In this document: in pieces, positions 1-7,279 of the stretch | Position numbering within the stretch: the stretch's first letter is position 1 | Layout: each line of letters begins with the position of its first letter | Assembly: GCA_945868195.1 (NCBI GenBank) | Contig: CAMBLP010000042.1 | Coordinates: forward strand, 1-14,898 | Length of the DNA stretch: 14,898 nt | From: Bordetella parapertussis | GTDB taxonomy: Bacteria; Pseudomonadota; Gammaproteobacteria; Burkholderiales; Burkholderiaceae_B | Reading direction: 5' to 3' | Notes under the pieces: generated by a model | The model's input: the letters and a program-made list of their open reading frames with translations, nothing else | The model's database searches: none | What the model was told of the DNA's origin: nothing | Position numbers and translations under genes: made by a program

Positions 1-373
1 CTTGACCCAAGTTTCCCCAGGCCGGTTATACGTCGCTGCTCAAAGGAAGTGAGGTTATTTACATCAAGCTTTTACACTTAACGTGCATTTCCAAACTTCT
101 TTGTGAGCACTTGATTTCGTTTGCAATTACTTGACCTGTTACAGCCAAGCAACCTGCGACACTCATTCCAAGCGCCCACACTTATCGGTTGTCAAATTTT
201 TAAAGAACAAGGTATTGCATTGCAGTGCGCTTTTCCTCGGCATATCATGCCTCGGCAATCCGCTAACTGCAGGTAATTTTCAAGATTTTGGGGTTAATTG
301 AGTCTAAAAAGACGTTAATTCCACAGATCCTGCTAACTACTTATTTTTTCCCCCGCTGTTTAATCAGCAGAGA
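1..373 (-). other. 5' leader of an rRNA operon (16S gene lies off the left edge)
   Basis: Read on the minus strand, the stretch carries a boxA-like element followed by GACAACCGATAAGTGTGGGC, a sequence I recognise from Burkholderiales rRNA leaders and pre-23S spacers. No tRNA-Ile or tRNA-Ala lies upstream, and a protein gene (msrA) does, so this is the leader before 16S rather than the 16S-23S spacer. Transcription from the promoter at 380-408 would run leftward through all of it. No mature 16S sequence (such as the GAGTTTGATC start) is seen inside the window. The leader also holds an 8-bp direct repeat, CCTCGGCA, at 235-242 and 250-257, with a small hairpin between (GGCAT/ATGCC, 239-251). I see no protein gene in 1-447. 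Assignment is from sequence memory, without alignment. Confidence 0.75.
197..209 (-). promoter_or_regulatory. boxA antitermination element of the rRNA leader
   Basis: On the minus strand the sequence reads TGTTCTTTAAAAA, close to the E. coli rrn boxA core TGCTCTTTAACA. BoxA RNA is bound by NusB/NusE (S10) and helps assemble the complex that lets RNA polymerase cross the untranslated rRNA genes without Rho termination. Its place about 165 nt downstream of the predicted start and upstream of the absent 16S gene fits that role. Confidence 0.72.
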
Positions 374-379
374 AACGAG

Positions 380-408
380 ATTATGCATGAATTGTTTAGG
401 TGTGTCAA
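380..408 (-). promoter_or_regulatory. Strong sigma-70 promoter for the rRNA operon
   Basis: On the minus strand a perfect -35 (TTGACA, 408-403) is followed after 17 bp by CATAAT (385-380), five of six bases matching the -10 consensus. The start of transcription should fall near 376-373. The DNA just upstream is AT-rich, as expected for an UP element, though no exact match is claimed. It lies about 40 bp beyond the msrA stop and points at the boxA leader, so it is the likely rrn promoter. No second promoter of similar quality was found nearer to boxA. Confidence 0.7.
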
Positions 409-447
409 ATCAATCTAGCGGGAAAATACGACAATCCTAATTTTTCC

Positions 448-999
448 TCAATCGACACTCAGTTTGTCTGAGAACTGCTTTCGAAACTTGGAAATTTTGG
501 GGGCAATCACCATTTGGCAATAGCCCTGCTCAGGGTGCAGGGAGAAATAATCTGCGTGATATTGCTCCGCAGGCCAAAATATTGCTGCGGGTCGCATCTC
601 TGTTGATATGGGATTGGCGTAGCGCTGAGAGAACTCTAATTGCGCTACGAATGCTGTCGCAACGGCTTGTTGATCAGGCGTTTGAAAAAAAATAGCGGAC
701 TGATATTGCGGACCCACATCATTACCCTGTCTTCCCGGCGTTGTTGGATCGTGTGTCGCAAAAAAAACTTCGAGCAACTCCTTATAACTGATCACCGCTG
801 GATCAAAATCAATCTTGACGACTTCGATATGGCCTGTCAGCTTTGTGCATATCTGCTCATAGGTAGGATGCTCAACCGAACCCCCGCAATATCCGGACTG
901 AACAGCGTGCACCCCCTTCAAGGCCTTGAACACGGCCTCGGTGCACCAGAAGCAACCGCCCCCGAACACTGCGGCTTCTAATGTTGATGAATGATTCAC
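448..999 (-). CDS. msrA: Peptide-methionine (S)-S-oxide reductase MsrA
   Basis: Reduces methionine-S-sulfoxide, free or in proteins, back to methionine in the cytoplasm, with electrons from thioredoxin. Seen: the family signature GGGCFWC with catalytic Cys16, then GHIEVVKIDFDP (catalytic Glu), HDPTTPGRQGND and GPQYQSAIF (Asp and Tyr of the active site), and a C-terminal QGYC with the likely resolving Cys161. At 183 residues it is a normal single-domain MsrA with no MsrB fusion. The longest frame opens at an ATG at 1026 inside the cytochrome gene, without a ribosome site. I prefer GTG at 999: AAGGA lies 7 nt upstream and the codon sits 2 nt after the cytochrome stop, indicating translational coupling. 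The common GYAGG/GYTGG segment reads GYCGG here, an extra cysteine. It is the last gene of the ilvD-cytochrome-msrA run. I see no convincing terminator after it. Confidence 0.93.
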   Translation of the reverse strand: MNHSSTLEAAVFGGGCFWCTEAVFKALKGVHAVQSGYCGGSVEHPTYEQICTKLTGHIEVVKIDFDPAVISYKELLEVFFATHDPTTPGRQGNDVGPQYQSAIFFQTPDQQAVATAFVAQLEFSQRYANPISTEMRPAAIFWPAEQYHADYFSLHPEQGYCQMVIAPKISKFRKQFSDKLSVD

Positions 1000-1001
1000 G
1001 C

Positions 1002-1409
1002 TTAATTCCTTAGAGAAATAATCCATTGCGCCAGTTTTTCGGCGTCTTGTTCACTCACAGACTGACCAGGCATCGGCACCGCGCCCCATTGTCCACGCCC
1101 ACCCTTGCGGATGACTTGGATTAAATAGGGCGCGGCGTCCTCTTTATTAGCATGGCGCTGCGCGATCGCCCTAAAAGACGGGCCAACACGTTTGTTGTCA
1201 ACTTGATGGCAACCCAAGCACGCTCGGGCCTTGGCTAGGGCCGAGCCCTCTTCGAGCGTCAGCGCCGCAGGCGCGCTTGTGGGAGCGCCTCCAGATGCAG
1301 CCCCGCTCGCCTGAGCCAAAGAAAACACACCCATGGCTAAGGCGAACGCGCATGCATGAACAAAACGCCACTCTGCCTGAGCAGAAAGCAGCTTACTTAT
1401 CAAAAGCAT
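1002..1409 (-). CDS. Periplasmic class I c-type cytochrome (c551/c552-like)
   Basis: Small exported electron carrier with one covalently bound haem. Seen (135 aa): an N-terminal signal peptide with hydrophobic core around residues 20-33 and a likely AQA cleavage site near 34; a short Ala/Ser/Pro linker; the haem motif CLGCH (Cys64, Cys67, His68); RVGPSF after it; and VPMPGQ with the likely axial Met113, followed by the C-terminal helix LAQWIISL. This layout matches the c551/c552 family that delivers electrons to terminal oxidases or peroxidases; the partner cannot be told here. Start: ATG at 1409, with GGAG 9 nt upstream, is preferred to the GTG at 1424. The gene overlaps the ilvD end by 17 bp and almost touches msrA, so all three are probably co-transcribed. 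Confidence 0.85.
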   Translation of the reverse strand: MLLISKLLSAQAEWRFVHACAFALAMGVFSLAQASGAASGGAPTSAPAALTLEEGSALAKARACLGCHQVDNKRVGPSFRAIAQRHANKEDAAPYLIQVIRKGGRGQWGAVPMPGQSVSEQDAEKLAQWIISLRN

Positions 1410-3078
1410 CTGTGACGGCTCCACGGCTTGCTGAACTCACCAGCTTGGCCAACTTGGCCAGCACGCCACGGCTGTAGCGCGGCAAAGGCTGCTTCCAAAG
1501 CTTGCGGCGGCGTTCGATTTCAGAATCGGCTACGTTCAATTGGAGAAGCTGAGTATGCGCATCGATCGTGATGGAGTCACCTTCTTCAACGAGGCCAATC
1601 AAGCCCCCCACAAAAGCCTCGGGTGACACGTGTCCAACCACCATGCCCCAGGTTCCGCCCGAGAAACGTCCGTCCGTAATGAGGCCCACAGTCTCACCCA
1701 AGCCCTGCCCGACCAAGGCCGAGGTCGGCGCCAACATTTCGCGCATACCTGGACCGCCTTTAGGACCTTCGTAACGAATCACCACCACATCGCCGTGCTG
1801 AATTTTGCGCGCCATGATAGCGGCCATCGCATCATCCTCTGAATCAAAAACGCGCGCGGGTCCAGTAATCACTGGGTTTTTTAGACCTGTGATTTTTGCG
1901 ACACAGCCCTCTGGCGAAAGATTGCCTTTTAAAATCGCCAAGTGACCCTGCGCATACATCGCATTTGGAATCGCACGAATCACCGTTTGACCAGCGGGTG
2001 GCTGGTCCGGCACCTCTTTGAGCACCTCGGCGATCGTCTTGCCACTGATCGTCATACAGTCGCCATGCAGGAGACCTGCATTGAGCAAGATTTTCATCAC
2101 CTGAGGAATACCGCCTGCGCGATGCAAATCAACTGTCAAATACGATCCGGAAGGCTTGAGATCGCACAATACTGGCACGCGCTTGCGTACGGTTTCGAAA
2201 TCATCGATGGTCCAAGGCACTTCGGCGGCATGCGCAATCGCCAAAAAGTGCAAGACGGCATTGGTTGATCCACCAATCGCCATGATCACCGAGACCGCAT
2301 TCTCGATGGATTTTCGTGTAATGATGTCGCGCGGCTTGCGGCCATGACGCACAGCATCGACCAAGACGCGCGCGGCCTCTGCGGCCTTGGTAATGGCTTC
2401 GCCATCTTCATTTGCCAAGGTGCTTGAATAGGGCAGCGCCATACCCATCGCCTCGAACGAGGAACTCATCGTATTGGCTGTATACATGCCGCCGCAAGAG
2501 CCTGAGCCCGGAATCGCTTTTTGCTCGATCGCCTTAAAGTCCTCGGTGCTCATGCGGCCCATGGTGAATTCGCCGACCGCCTCAAACACAGAAACAATAT
2601 TCAGATCACGGCCTTTGTGCGAGCCAGGTTTGATCGTGCCGCCATAAACATAAATACCAGGCACGTTGATGCGGGCGATACCGATCATGCCACCAGGCAT
2701 ATTTTTGTCGCAACCACCCACAACGACCACGCCATCCATCCACTGACCCTGAACGGCCGTTTCAATACAGTCTGCAATCACTTCGCGCGAAACGAGCGAG
2801 TACTTCATACCTTCCGTTCCCATCGACATACCGTCTGAAATCGTGGGTGTGCCAAACATCTGGGGATTGGCCTTGGATTCGCGAATCGCGATGATGGCGG
2901 CATCAACCAACGGCTGCAAACCACTGTTGCAGGGCGTGATCGTGGAGTGCGCGTTGGCCACACCAATCATCGGATTGGAGAAATCTGATTCTTTGTAACC
3001 CATCCCGTAGTACATGGAACGGTTGGGCGCGCGCGTGACGCCTTCGGTAATATTTTTGGAACGGTCGTTATTTGCCAT
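1393..3078 (-). CDS. ilvD: Dihydroxy-acid dehydratase IlvD
   Basis: Dehydrates 2,3-dihydroxy-isovalerate and 2,3-dihydroxy-3-methylvalerate to the 2-keto acids, the third common step of valine/isoleucine synthesis, in the cytoplasm. Seen (561 aa): three conserved cysteines, Cys50 (TPCN), Cys123 ([10 protein letters not shown]) and Cys195 ([14 protein letters not shown]), the pattern of the [2Fe-2S] ILVD/EDD class. Lys125 corresponds to the carbamylated Mg-binding lysine known in relatives. GRFSGGTWG lies near the C-terminus. The open frame reaches back to 3204, but the added 42 residues are unlike the family and would overlap lgt. ATG at 3078 has AGGTG 7 nt upstream and begins the expected [14 protein letters not shown], so it is the start. 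First gene of a leftward three-gene run, divergent from lgt. No leader peptide or attenuator is visible in the 60-odd bp upstream. Confidence 0.96.
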   Translation of the reverse strand: MANNDRSKNITEGVTRAPNRSMYYGMGYKESDFSNPMIGVANAHSTITPCNSGLQPLVDAAIIAIRESKANPQMFGTPTISDGMSMGTEGMKYSLVSREVIADCIETAVQGQWMDGVVVVGGCDKNMPGGMIGIARINVPGIYVYGGTIKPGSHKGRDLNIVSVFEAVGEFTMGRMSTEDFKAIEQKAIPGSGSCGGMYTANTMSSSFEAMGMALPYSSTLANEDGEAITKAAEAARVLVDAVRHGRKPRDIITRKSIENAVSVIMAIGGSTNAVLHFLAIAHAAEVPWTIDDFETVRKRVPVLCDLKPSGSYLTVDLHRAGGIPQVMKILLNAGLLHGDCMTISGKTIAEVLKEVPDQPPAGQTVIRAIPNAMYAQGHLAILKGNLSPEGCVAKITGLKNPVITGPARVFDSEDDAMAAIMARKIQHGDVVVIRYEGPKGGPGMREMLAPTSALVGQGLGETVGLITDGRFSGGTWGMVVGHVSPEAFVGGLIGLVEEGDSITIDAHTQLLQLNVADSEIERRRKLWKQPLPRYSRGVLAKLAKLVSSASRGAVTDAFDK

Positions 3079-3144
3079 GAGTAAACACCTATCAATGAAG
3101 TTTGCAGCGGTTATTATCGGACATCTTTTGCTTGGTGGCTTGTG

Positions 3145-3924
3145 ATGCTGCAATTTCCTAATTTTGACCCAATTGCGATAAAACTGGGGCCGATTGCGAT
3201 CCATTGGTATGGATTAATGTATTTGACGGCCTTCGGTTCGGCCTGGTTGCTTGGGCGATGGAGAATCAAGCACCATAAAACCACAATGACGATGCGCGAC
3301 CTCGAAGACATCATCTTTTACGGTGTGCTCGCGGTGGTCGCGGGCGGCAGGCTGGGCTATACGCTTTTCTACAAGCCCGCCTATTACCTGGCTCACCCCC
3401 TTGAAATTTTTTATCTTTGGGAAGGAGGCATGTCTTTTCACGGTGGGCTCCTAGGCGTCACGCTCATGATGTTTTGGTTGGCGCGCAGCCGCAAATATCC
3501 TTTTTTAATGGTTTGCGATTTCGTTGCGCCCTTGATTCCGCTAGGCTTGGCCGTAGGGCGGCTCGGAAACTTTATCAATGGCGAACTCTGGGGCAGAGCG
3601 AGCACGCTGCCTTGGGCGATGGTGTTTCCTCAGAGCGGCGACGGGATCGCGAGACACCCCTCACAACTCTATCAACTCGGGCTCGAAGGCCTGGCTCTTT
3701 TCGTGCTTGTTTGGTGGTTTGCTAACAAAGCGCGTCCGGTAGGCCAGATCAGCGCAGTGTTTCTGATGGGTTATGGATTTTTCCGGTTTATCGCTGAGTT
3801 CGCCCGCGAGCCTGACAATTTTCTGGGACTGCTGGCTGCGGGTCTCACGATGGGGCAATGGCTCTCCTTGCCAATGATCATTGCCGGGGCTGTTGTGTAT
3901 AAATGGGCCGCTAAAAAAGCCTAA
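3145..3924 (+). CDS. lgt: Prolipoprotein diacylglyceryl transferase Lgt
   Basis: Inner-membrane enzyme that moves diacylglycerol from phosphatidylglycerol onto the lipobox cysteine of prolipoproteins, the first step of lipoprotein maturation; Pal, encoded further right, would be a client. Seen (259 aa): the FPNFDP...[13 protein letters not shown]-terminus, several hydrophobic segments, the FHGGLLG motif (about residues 98-104) containing the conserved His, the Lgt signature [14 protein letters not shown] (about 138-151) and RHPSQLY (about 170-176). GTG at 3142 and ATG at 3145 are adjacent. I take ATG because it gives the usual [10 protein letters not shown]-terminus, but either is possible. 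Divergent from ilvD with a short intergenic region, and followed by a clear hairpin terminator. Confidence 0.96.
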   Translation: MLQFPNFDPIAIKLGPIAIHWYGLMYLTAFGSAWLLGRWRIKHHKTTMTMRDLEDIIFYGVLAVVAGGRLGYTLFYKPAYYLAHPLEIFYLWEGGMSFHGGLLGVTLMMFWLARSRKYPFLMVCDFVAPLIPLGLAVGRLGNFINGELWGRASTLPWAMVFPQSGDGIARHPSQLYQLGLEGLALFVLVWWFANKARPVGQISAVFLMGYGFFRFIAEFAREPDNFLGLLAAGLTMGQWLSLPMIIAGAVVYKWAAKKA

Positions 3925-3936
3925 AAAAACACGAAT

Positions 3937-3972
3937 AAAAAAAACCTGCCAATTCATATGGCAGGCTTTTCC
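3937..3972. terminator. Bidirectional intrinsic terminator shared by lgt and 6S RNA
   Basis: A perfect 7-bp stem, CCTGCCA (3945-3951) with TGGCAGG (3959-3965), encloses a 7-nt loop. On the plus strand it is followed by CTTTTCC, which would end lgt. On the minus strand the stem is followed by eight T residues (complement of A3937-3944), a stronger signal that would end the 6S RNA primary transcript. Lying between convergent units, it plausibly serves both. Confidence 0.85.
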
Positions 3973-3978
3973 TATAAA

Positions 3979-4160
3979 TGCCCCGCTCGTGCCGTTTAGG
4001 CCGGCATCTCGAACCTAAGGTTCAAGTTGGCCACGTTCTGCTTGATTTCGAGCGCATCTGACTAGAGACGAGCATTCCCATCGAGCTATCCTGCGACCTG
4101 AATATGCCAAAGCATTGGTTCTGAGAATATATGACCTAGTCACGAACACAGCAGGGACAA
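3979..4160 (-). ncRNA. ssrS: 6S RNA
   Basis: Regulatory RNA that mimics an open promoter and sequesters sigma-70 RNA polymerase when growth slows. Seen on the minus strand: the ends pair as a closing stem, CCCTGCT (4156-4150) with AGCGGGG (3987-3981), extended by CGTG with CACG. The 3' half has the characteristic hairpin CTTGAACC-TTA-GGTTCGAG followed by ATGCCGGCC, resembling the TTGAACC...GGTTCAAG and GGCATCTCG stretch of E. coli 6S. A long imperfect arm with GCAT/ATGC pairing lies between. About 180 nt matches the family. The gene directly follows zapA, as in many proteobacteria. The usual fau (ygfA) neighbour is absent and lgt converges on it. TAAAGT a few nt upstream may be a -10 inside the zapA end. 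Exact ends are uncertain by several bases. Confidence 0.9.
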
Positions 4161-4183
4161 ACTTTACTCTCGACGGGGGCTGG

Positions 4184-4510
4184 TCAGCGTGGCTTGGTCC
4201 CACGGCTGGGAGCCACTGTTGCAAGCGCTTCGTCGAGCATTGCATTCATGTCGTCAATTCTACGCTTGAAGTCGCCAACCGCCAAGCCGCCCAGCGGGCC
4301 GTCAGGTGCACGCACCGAAAGCAGCTCAACCGCAATCTGAATCGCCGCCATCACGGCAATCCGTTCATTTCCGGAAACCTTGCCCGAACCTTGAATACGC
4401 CCCGCCAGTTGACTGACGTGCTGAGCCGCATCCGATAATGCTTGTTTTTCTTCGGGTGGACACGCTAGAGAGTAATCGCGGCCTAATATTGAAATATCGA
4501 CGCGCTCCAT
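4184..4510 (-). CDS. zapA: Cell division protein ZapA
   Basis: Cytoplasmic Z-ring associated protein that bundles and cross-links FtsZ filaments at mid-cell. Seen (108 aa): the N-terminal strand region with VDISILGRDYSLACP, characteristic of ZapA, then a helix with ERIAVMAAIQIAVELL, a family hallmark (often NRIAVMAALNIAHELL), and a C-terminal coiled-coil segment ending in a short basic tail. Start ATG at 4510 overlaps the stop of the upstream gene (TAATG) with GGAG a few nt upstream, so the two are translationally coupled. The 6S RNA gene follows within about 25 bp. The order zapB-like > zapA > ssrS is usual for proteobacteria. Confidence 0.93.
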   Translation of the reverse strand: MERVDISILGRDYSLACPPEEKQALSDAAQHVSQLAGRIQGSGKVSGNERIAVMAAIQIAVELLSVRAPDGPLGGLAVGDFKRRIDDMNAMLDEALATVAPSRGTKPR

Positions 4511-4893
4511 TATTGCTTCTCCTCGACCTGCTGCGCACCCGGCAAGCGCTCTAAGACGGCGTCAATGCGTTGCTGAGCCTGCGTCGTCACATCACGCAAC
4601 GCTGACACTTCTTTTTCGCGCGAAGCGAGTTGCGTTTGCAGCGCCTGATGCTCTTGCTTAAACAAATCTAAAGACCCTTGCAATACATCACGCTCCGATG
4701 CGGCGGTGGCCGCTTTGCGACTCAAGCTCTGCGTTTGCGTGCCTTCTTGGGCGAGTTGCGATCGTAAAGCGTCACGCTCGCCCTCGATCTGAACGAGACG
4801 AGCTCGCAAAGCAGTTTGTTCAGCGAACAATTGCTGTGTGTAGGCGAGCAGTTTCGCCAAGCGCGTGGATAAGTGATCGAGATCTTCAAGCAT
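4510..4893 (-). CDS. ZapB-like coiled-coil cell division protein
   Basis: Small protein (127 aa) that is nearly all heptad-rich helix: MLEDLDHLSTRLAKLL at the start, then long Leu/Gln/Glu/Arg-rich stretches (LRARLVQIEGERDALRSQL, LQTQLASREKEVSALR) typical of a coiled coil. Its place directly upstream of zapA, coupled by a TAATG overlap, matches the small coiled-coil proteins (ZapB-like/TIGR02449 type) found next to zapA in beta- and gammaproteobacteria. A role linking ZapA to the Z-ring or nucleoid is inference from position and shape. The frame extends to a TTG at 4959, but those residues are Cys/Phe-rich and unlike the rest. ATG at 4893 fits the family start, although no clear Shine-Dalgarno precedes it. 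Confidence 0.72.
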   Translation of the reverse strand: MLEDLDHLSTRLAKLLAYTQQLFAEQTALRARLVQIEGERDALRSQLAQEGTQTQSLSRKAATAASERDVLQGSLDLFKQEHQALQTQLASREKEVSALRDVTTQAQQRIDAVLERLPGAQQVEEKQ

Positions 4894-5298
4894 GTCGATA
4901 TCGTAAAGCAAAAATGGAAAAGCGAAATAGGCTGAACAACAACTCGTCGCCAATCTCAAGAAAAAAAATCAATCTCTGCACGTTTTGTCAGCCAGCATTC
5001 AGTTTCGCATGGTAGCAATGCAAAGAAAGCATCTAAAAATCACTGCATCACCCCTAAATCGAAGATTGTCAGGAAATCTTTGGCTAAAGCGCCCTAGGTA
5101 TAACCCTTTTTTAGGGAAAACCCCATCAAGAATCTCGTGCTTTTTGGTTTGCATTGGTCGTACTCTCATTTACCATGCAGTCCGTGATGCACTCTTGTTC
5201 ATTTTCTCTTTCAAGAGTTCATTTAGTTTATCTGGCGGACGTCTTGCGTTCCCAGTTTTAAAACAATTATTTGCAGCGTAGTCAAGGAGCTTGTCACC
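4894..5298. other. Long intergenic control region between zapB-like and tctB
   Basis: A 405-bp stretch between divergent genes. I see no RNA gene and no credible protein gene. It holds an inverted repeat AAGATT-N7-AATCTT (5062-5080), a palindrome CCTAGG (5093-5098) and CCCT-N5-AGGG (5104-5116), described separately. The right end is AT-rich and runs into the tctB ribosome site AAGGAG. No promoter close to consensus could be picked on either strand. Confidence 0.6.
5051..5124. promoter_or_regulatory. Candidate operator cluster upstream of tctBA
   Basis: Within about 75 bp lie an exact 6-bp inverted repeat with 7-bp spacer (AAGATT 5062-5067, AATCTT 5075-5080), the palindrome CCTAGG (5093-5098) next to TATAAC, and the dyad CCCT-TTTTT-AGGG (5104-5116) followed by GGGAAAACCCC-type symmetry. 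CCCTA also occurs just before the first repeat. This density of dyads suggests binding sites for a regulator of the transporter operon, or an early promoter with overlapping operators. No regulator gene is adjacent, and binding is inference only. Confidence 0.35.
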
Positions 5299-5763
5299 AT
5301 GCAGGTTAAAAACAAACAGAACTTCTGGGCGGGAATGATGTTCATCATCATCGGTATCGCGTTCGCCTGGAAATCCCTCGAGTACTCGATGGGTACTGCC
5401 GCACGAATGGGGCCCGGATATTTCCCTCATTGGCTAGGGGTCCTCATGGCGATCCTTGGCGCTTTGATTTTGTTGGGTTCCTTGAGCAAAAAGGCCGCCA
5501 CAACTGAAGTCGGAAAATTTGATTTCAAAATCATGGCGATTATTACTGCCTCAGTACTTGTCTTTGCTTTCATCTTGCGACCGGCCGGCCTGGTCGTTTC
5601 AATGCTTGTCTTGGTCATTATCAGCGCCATGGCTAGCCACGAGTTCACCTGGAAAGTCACGATTGCCAACGCAATCTTTCTGGCCATCTTGTGCTATTTG
5701 GCTTTCATTGTTGGTCTCAAGTTGGTGTTCCCGATTTGGCCTGCATTTCTTGGCATGAACTAA
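5299..5763 (+). CDS. tctB: TctB-like small subunit of a tripartite tricarboxylate transporter
   Basis: Small inner-membrane subunit of a TTT-family, ion-gradient driven carboxylate importer; it pairs with the large subunit TctA. Seen (154 aa): about four hydrophobic segments (roughly residues 9-25, 44-61, 77-110, 121-145) and the conserved loop MGPGYFPHW (37-45) after the first, typical of TctB. Start ATG is preceded by AAGGAG 9 nt upstream. tctA follows 13 bp later with its own AAGGAG, so the two form an operon with the dehydrogenase beyond. No TctC periplasmic binding protein is encoded beside them. The substrate cannot be read from sequence: the family handles citrate, tartrate, aromatic acids and other carboxylates. 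Confidence 0.9.
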   Translation: MQVKNKQNFWAGMMFIIIGIAFAWKSLEYSMGTAARMGPGYFPHWLGVLMAILGALILLGSLSKKAATTEVGKFDFKIMAIITASVLVFAFILRPAGLVVSMLVLVIISAMASHEFTWKVTIANAIFLAILCYLAFIVGLKLVFPIWPAFLGMN

Positions 5764-5776
5764 GGAGCACTGATTC

Positions 5777-7276
5777 ATGGATCTTCTCAATAACTTGATG
5801 ACTGGTTTCGGAGTGGCATTTACTCCTGAAAACCTCGCCTATGCATTCTTGGGCTGTTTATTGGGTACCTTGGTTGGCGTTTTGCCAGGCCTGGGTCCCG
5901 TCCCTACGATCGCAATGTTGCTGCCGATCACGTATGTGTTGCCCCCTATCGCGGGTCTGATCATGCTGGCCGGTATTTACTACGGTACACAATACGGTGG
6001 CTCAACGACTGCTATTCTGGTGAATCTGCCGGGAGAAACGTCTGCGGTGGTGACGGTGCTAGATGGTCACGCAATGGCTAAAAATGGCCGTGCAGGTGCG
6101 GCACTGGCTATTGCAGCCTTGGGCTCGTTCTTTGCAGGTAGCGTGGCAACGTTGTTGATCGCCGCTTTTGCCCCGCCGTTAGCTGAACTCGCCTTCAAGT
6201 TCGGCCCCGCAGAGTACTTCTCACTGATGGTGCTGGGTTTGGTGGGTGCGGTGGTGCTGGCCTCTGGCTCGCTGATGAAAGCCATTGCCATGATTTTGCT
6301 GGGTCTATTGCTGGGCATGGTCGGTACGGACGTCAACTCCGGCGTGGCGCGCTTTGACTTCGGCATCCCCGAACTGCAAGACGGCGTTGGTTTTGCCATC
6401 GTGGCCATGGGCGTGTTCGGTTTTACCGAGATCATGACCAACCTCGAGCAAAAAGAAAATCGCGTCGAGGTGGACTCCAAAATCGGTTCACTTTATCCCA
6501 ATAAGCAAGAATTCAAAGAGTCGTGGCCTGCTGTCCTTCGTGGTACAGCTGTCGGTTCTGTACTGGGTATTTTGCCTGGCGGCGGTGCGGTGTTGTCATC
6601 ATTCGCGTCCTACACCATCGAAAAGAAACTCTCCAAGAACCCTGAGCGTTTTGGTAAAGGCCACCCGGCTGGTTTGGCAGGCCCTGAGTCCGCCAACAAC
6701 GCCGGTGCACAGACCTCGTTTATTCCTCTGTTGACACTGGGTATCCCAGGTAACGCTGTGATGGCGCTAATGGTCGGTGCAATGACCATTCACAACATCC
6801 AGCCTGGTCCCCAGGTGATGACGAGCCACCCAGAACTGTTCTGGGGTCTGATCGCCTCGATGTGGATCGGTAACCTGATGTTGGTGGTGCTGAACTTGCC
6901 TCTGATCGGCATCTGGATCAAGCTGCTGACCGTCCCCTATCGCGTACTTTACCCCGCCATTCTGCTGTTTTGTACGATTGGCGTGTACTCGCTCAACTAC
7001 AACGTCTTTGACATTGTGGTGACGGCGATCTTCGGCATCGTGGGTTACCTGTGGTCTAAGCTGAAATGCGAAGGCGCGCCTTTGTTGCTGGGCTTGGTAT
7101 TGGGACCATTGATGGAAGAAAACTTCCGGCGAGCCCTACTACTATCTCGAGGTAATTTCATGACCTTCCTCGAACGCCCTCTGTCTGCCTCGCTCTTGGG
7201 TGTTGCCGCTTTGTTGGTGATCATCATTTCGCTGCCTTCCCTCAAGAAGAAGCGTGAGATTTTCGAGGAAACTTAA
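5777..7276 (+). CDS. tctA: TctA-like large permease subunit of a tripartite tricarboxylate transporter
   Basis: Main membrane subunit of a TTT carboxylate importer. Seen (499 aa, near the family's ~500): about a dozen hydrophobic segments arranged as two related halves, each with a glycine-rich signature: GVLPGLGPVPTIAMLLP (about residues 34-50) and GILPGGGAVLSSFASY (about 264-279). Also GIYYGTQYGGSTTAILVNLPGE near residue 70 and the matching TSFIPLLTLGIPGNAVMALMVGAM in the second half. Intact, with ATG and AAGGAG upstream. It ends 3 bp before the dehydrogenase GTG start. The transporter normally needs a TctC binding protein, which is missing locally; Burkholderiales often carry many unlinked ones (Bug proteins), so it may borrow one. 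Confidence 0.93.
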   Translation: MDLLNNLMTGFGVAFTPENLAYAFLGCLLGTLVGVLPGLGPVPTIAMLLPITYVLPPIAGLIMLAGIYYGTQYGGSTTAILVNLPGETSAVVTVLDGHAMAKNGRAGAALAIAALGSFFAGSVATLLIAAFAPPLAELAFKFGPAEYFSLMVLGLVGAVVLASGSLMKAIAMILLGLLLGMVGTDVNSGVARFDFGIPELQDGVGFAIVAMGVFGFTEIMTNLEQKENRVEVDSKIGSLYPNKQEFKESWPAVLRGTAVGSVLGILPGGGAVLSSFASYTIEKKLSKNPERFGKGHPAGLAGPESANNAGAQTSFIPLLTLGIPGNAVMALMVGAMTIHNIQPGPQVMTSHPELFWGLIASMWIGNLMLVVLNLPLIGIWIKLLTVPYRVLYPAILLFCTIGVYSLNYNVFDIVVTAIFGIVGYLWSKLKCEGAPLLLGLVLGPLMEENFRRALLLSRGNFMTFLERPLSASLLGVAALLVIIISLPSLKKKREIFEET

Positions 7277-7279
7277 TTC

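Noticed and set aside
352..371. Hairpin CTGCTG-N6-CAGCGG (minus strand) as an msrA terminator
   Set aside because: Short stem with a G-U pair, no T run after it, and it lies downstream of the predicted rRNA promoter, so it belongs to the rRNA leader if anything.
1..447. Leader region as a 16S-23S spacer rather than a 16S leader
   Set aside because: No tRNA or 16S end lies upstream on the minus strand; instead there is a promoter and then msrA.
3079..3204. N-terminal extension of ilvD back to 3204
   Set aside because: It would overlap lgt, has no ribosome site, and the added residues are not IlvD-like; ATG 3078 has AGGTG at 7 nt and the family N-terminus.
4985..5281. 98-residue plus-strand frame in the tctB upstream region
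   Set aside because: No ribosome site, no recognisable domain, odd composition, and it overlaps the palindrome cluster; best read as chance.
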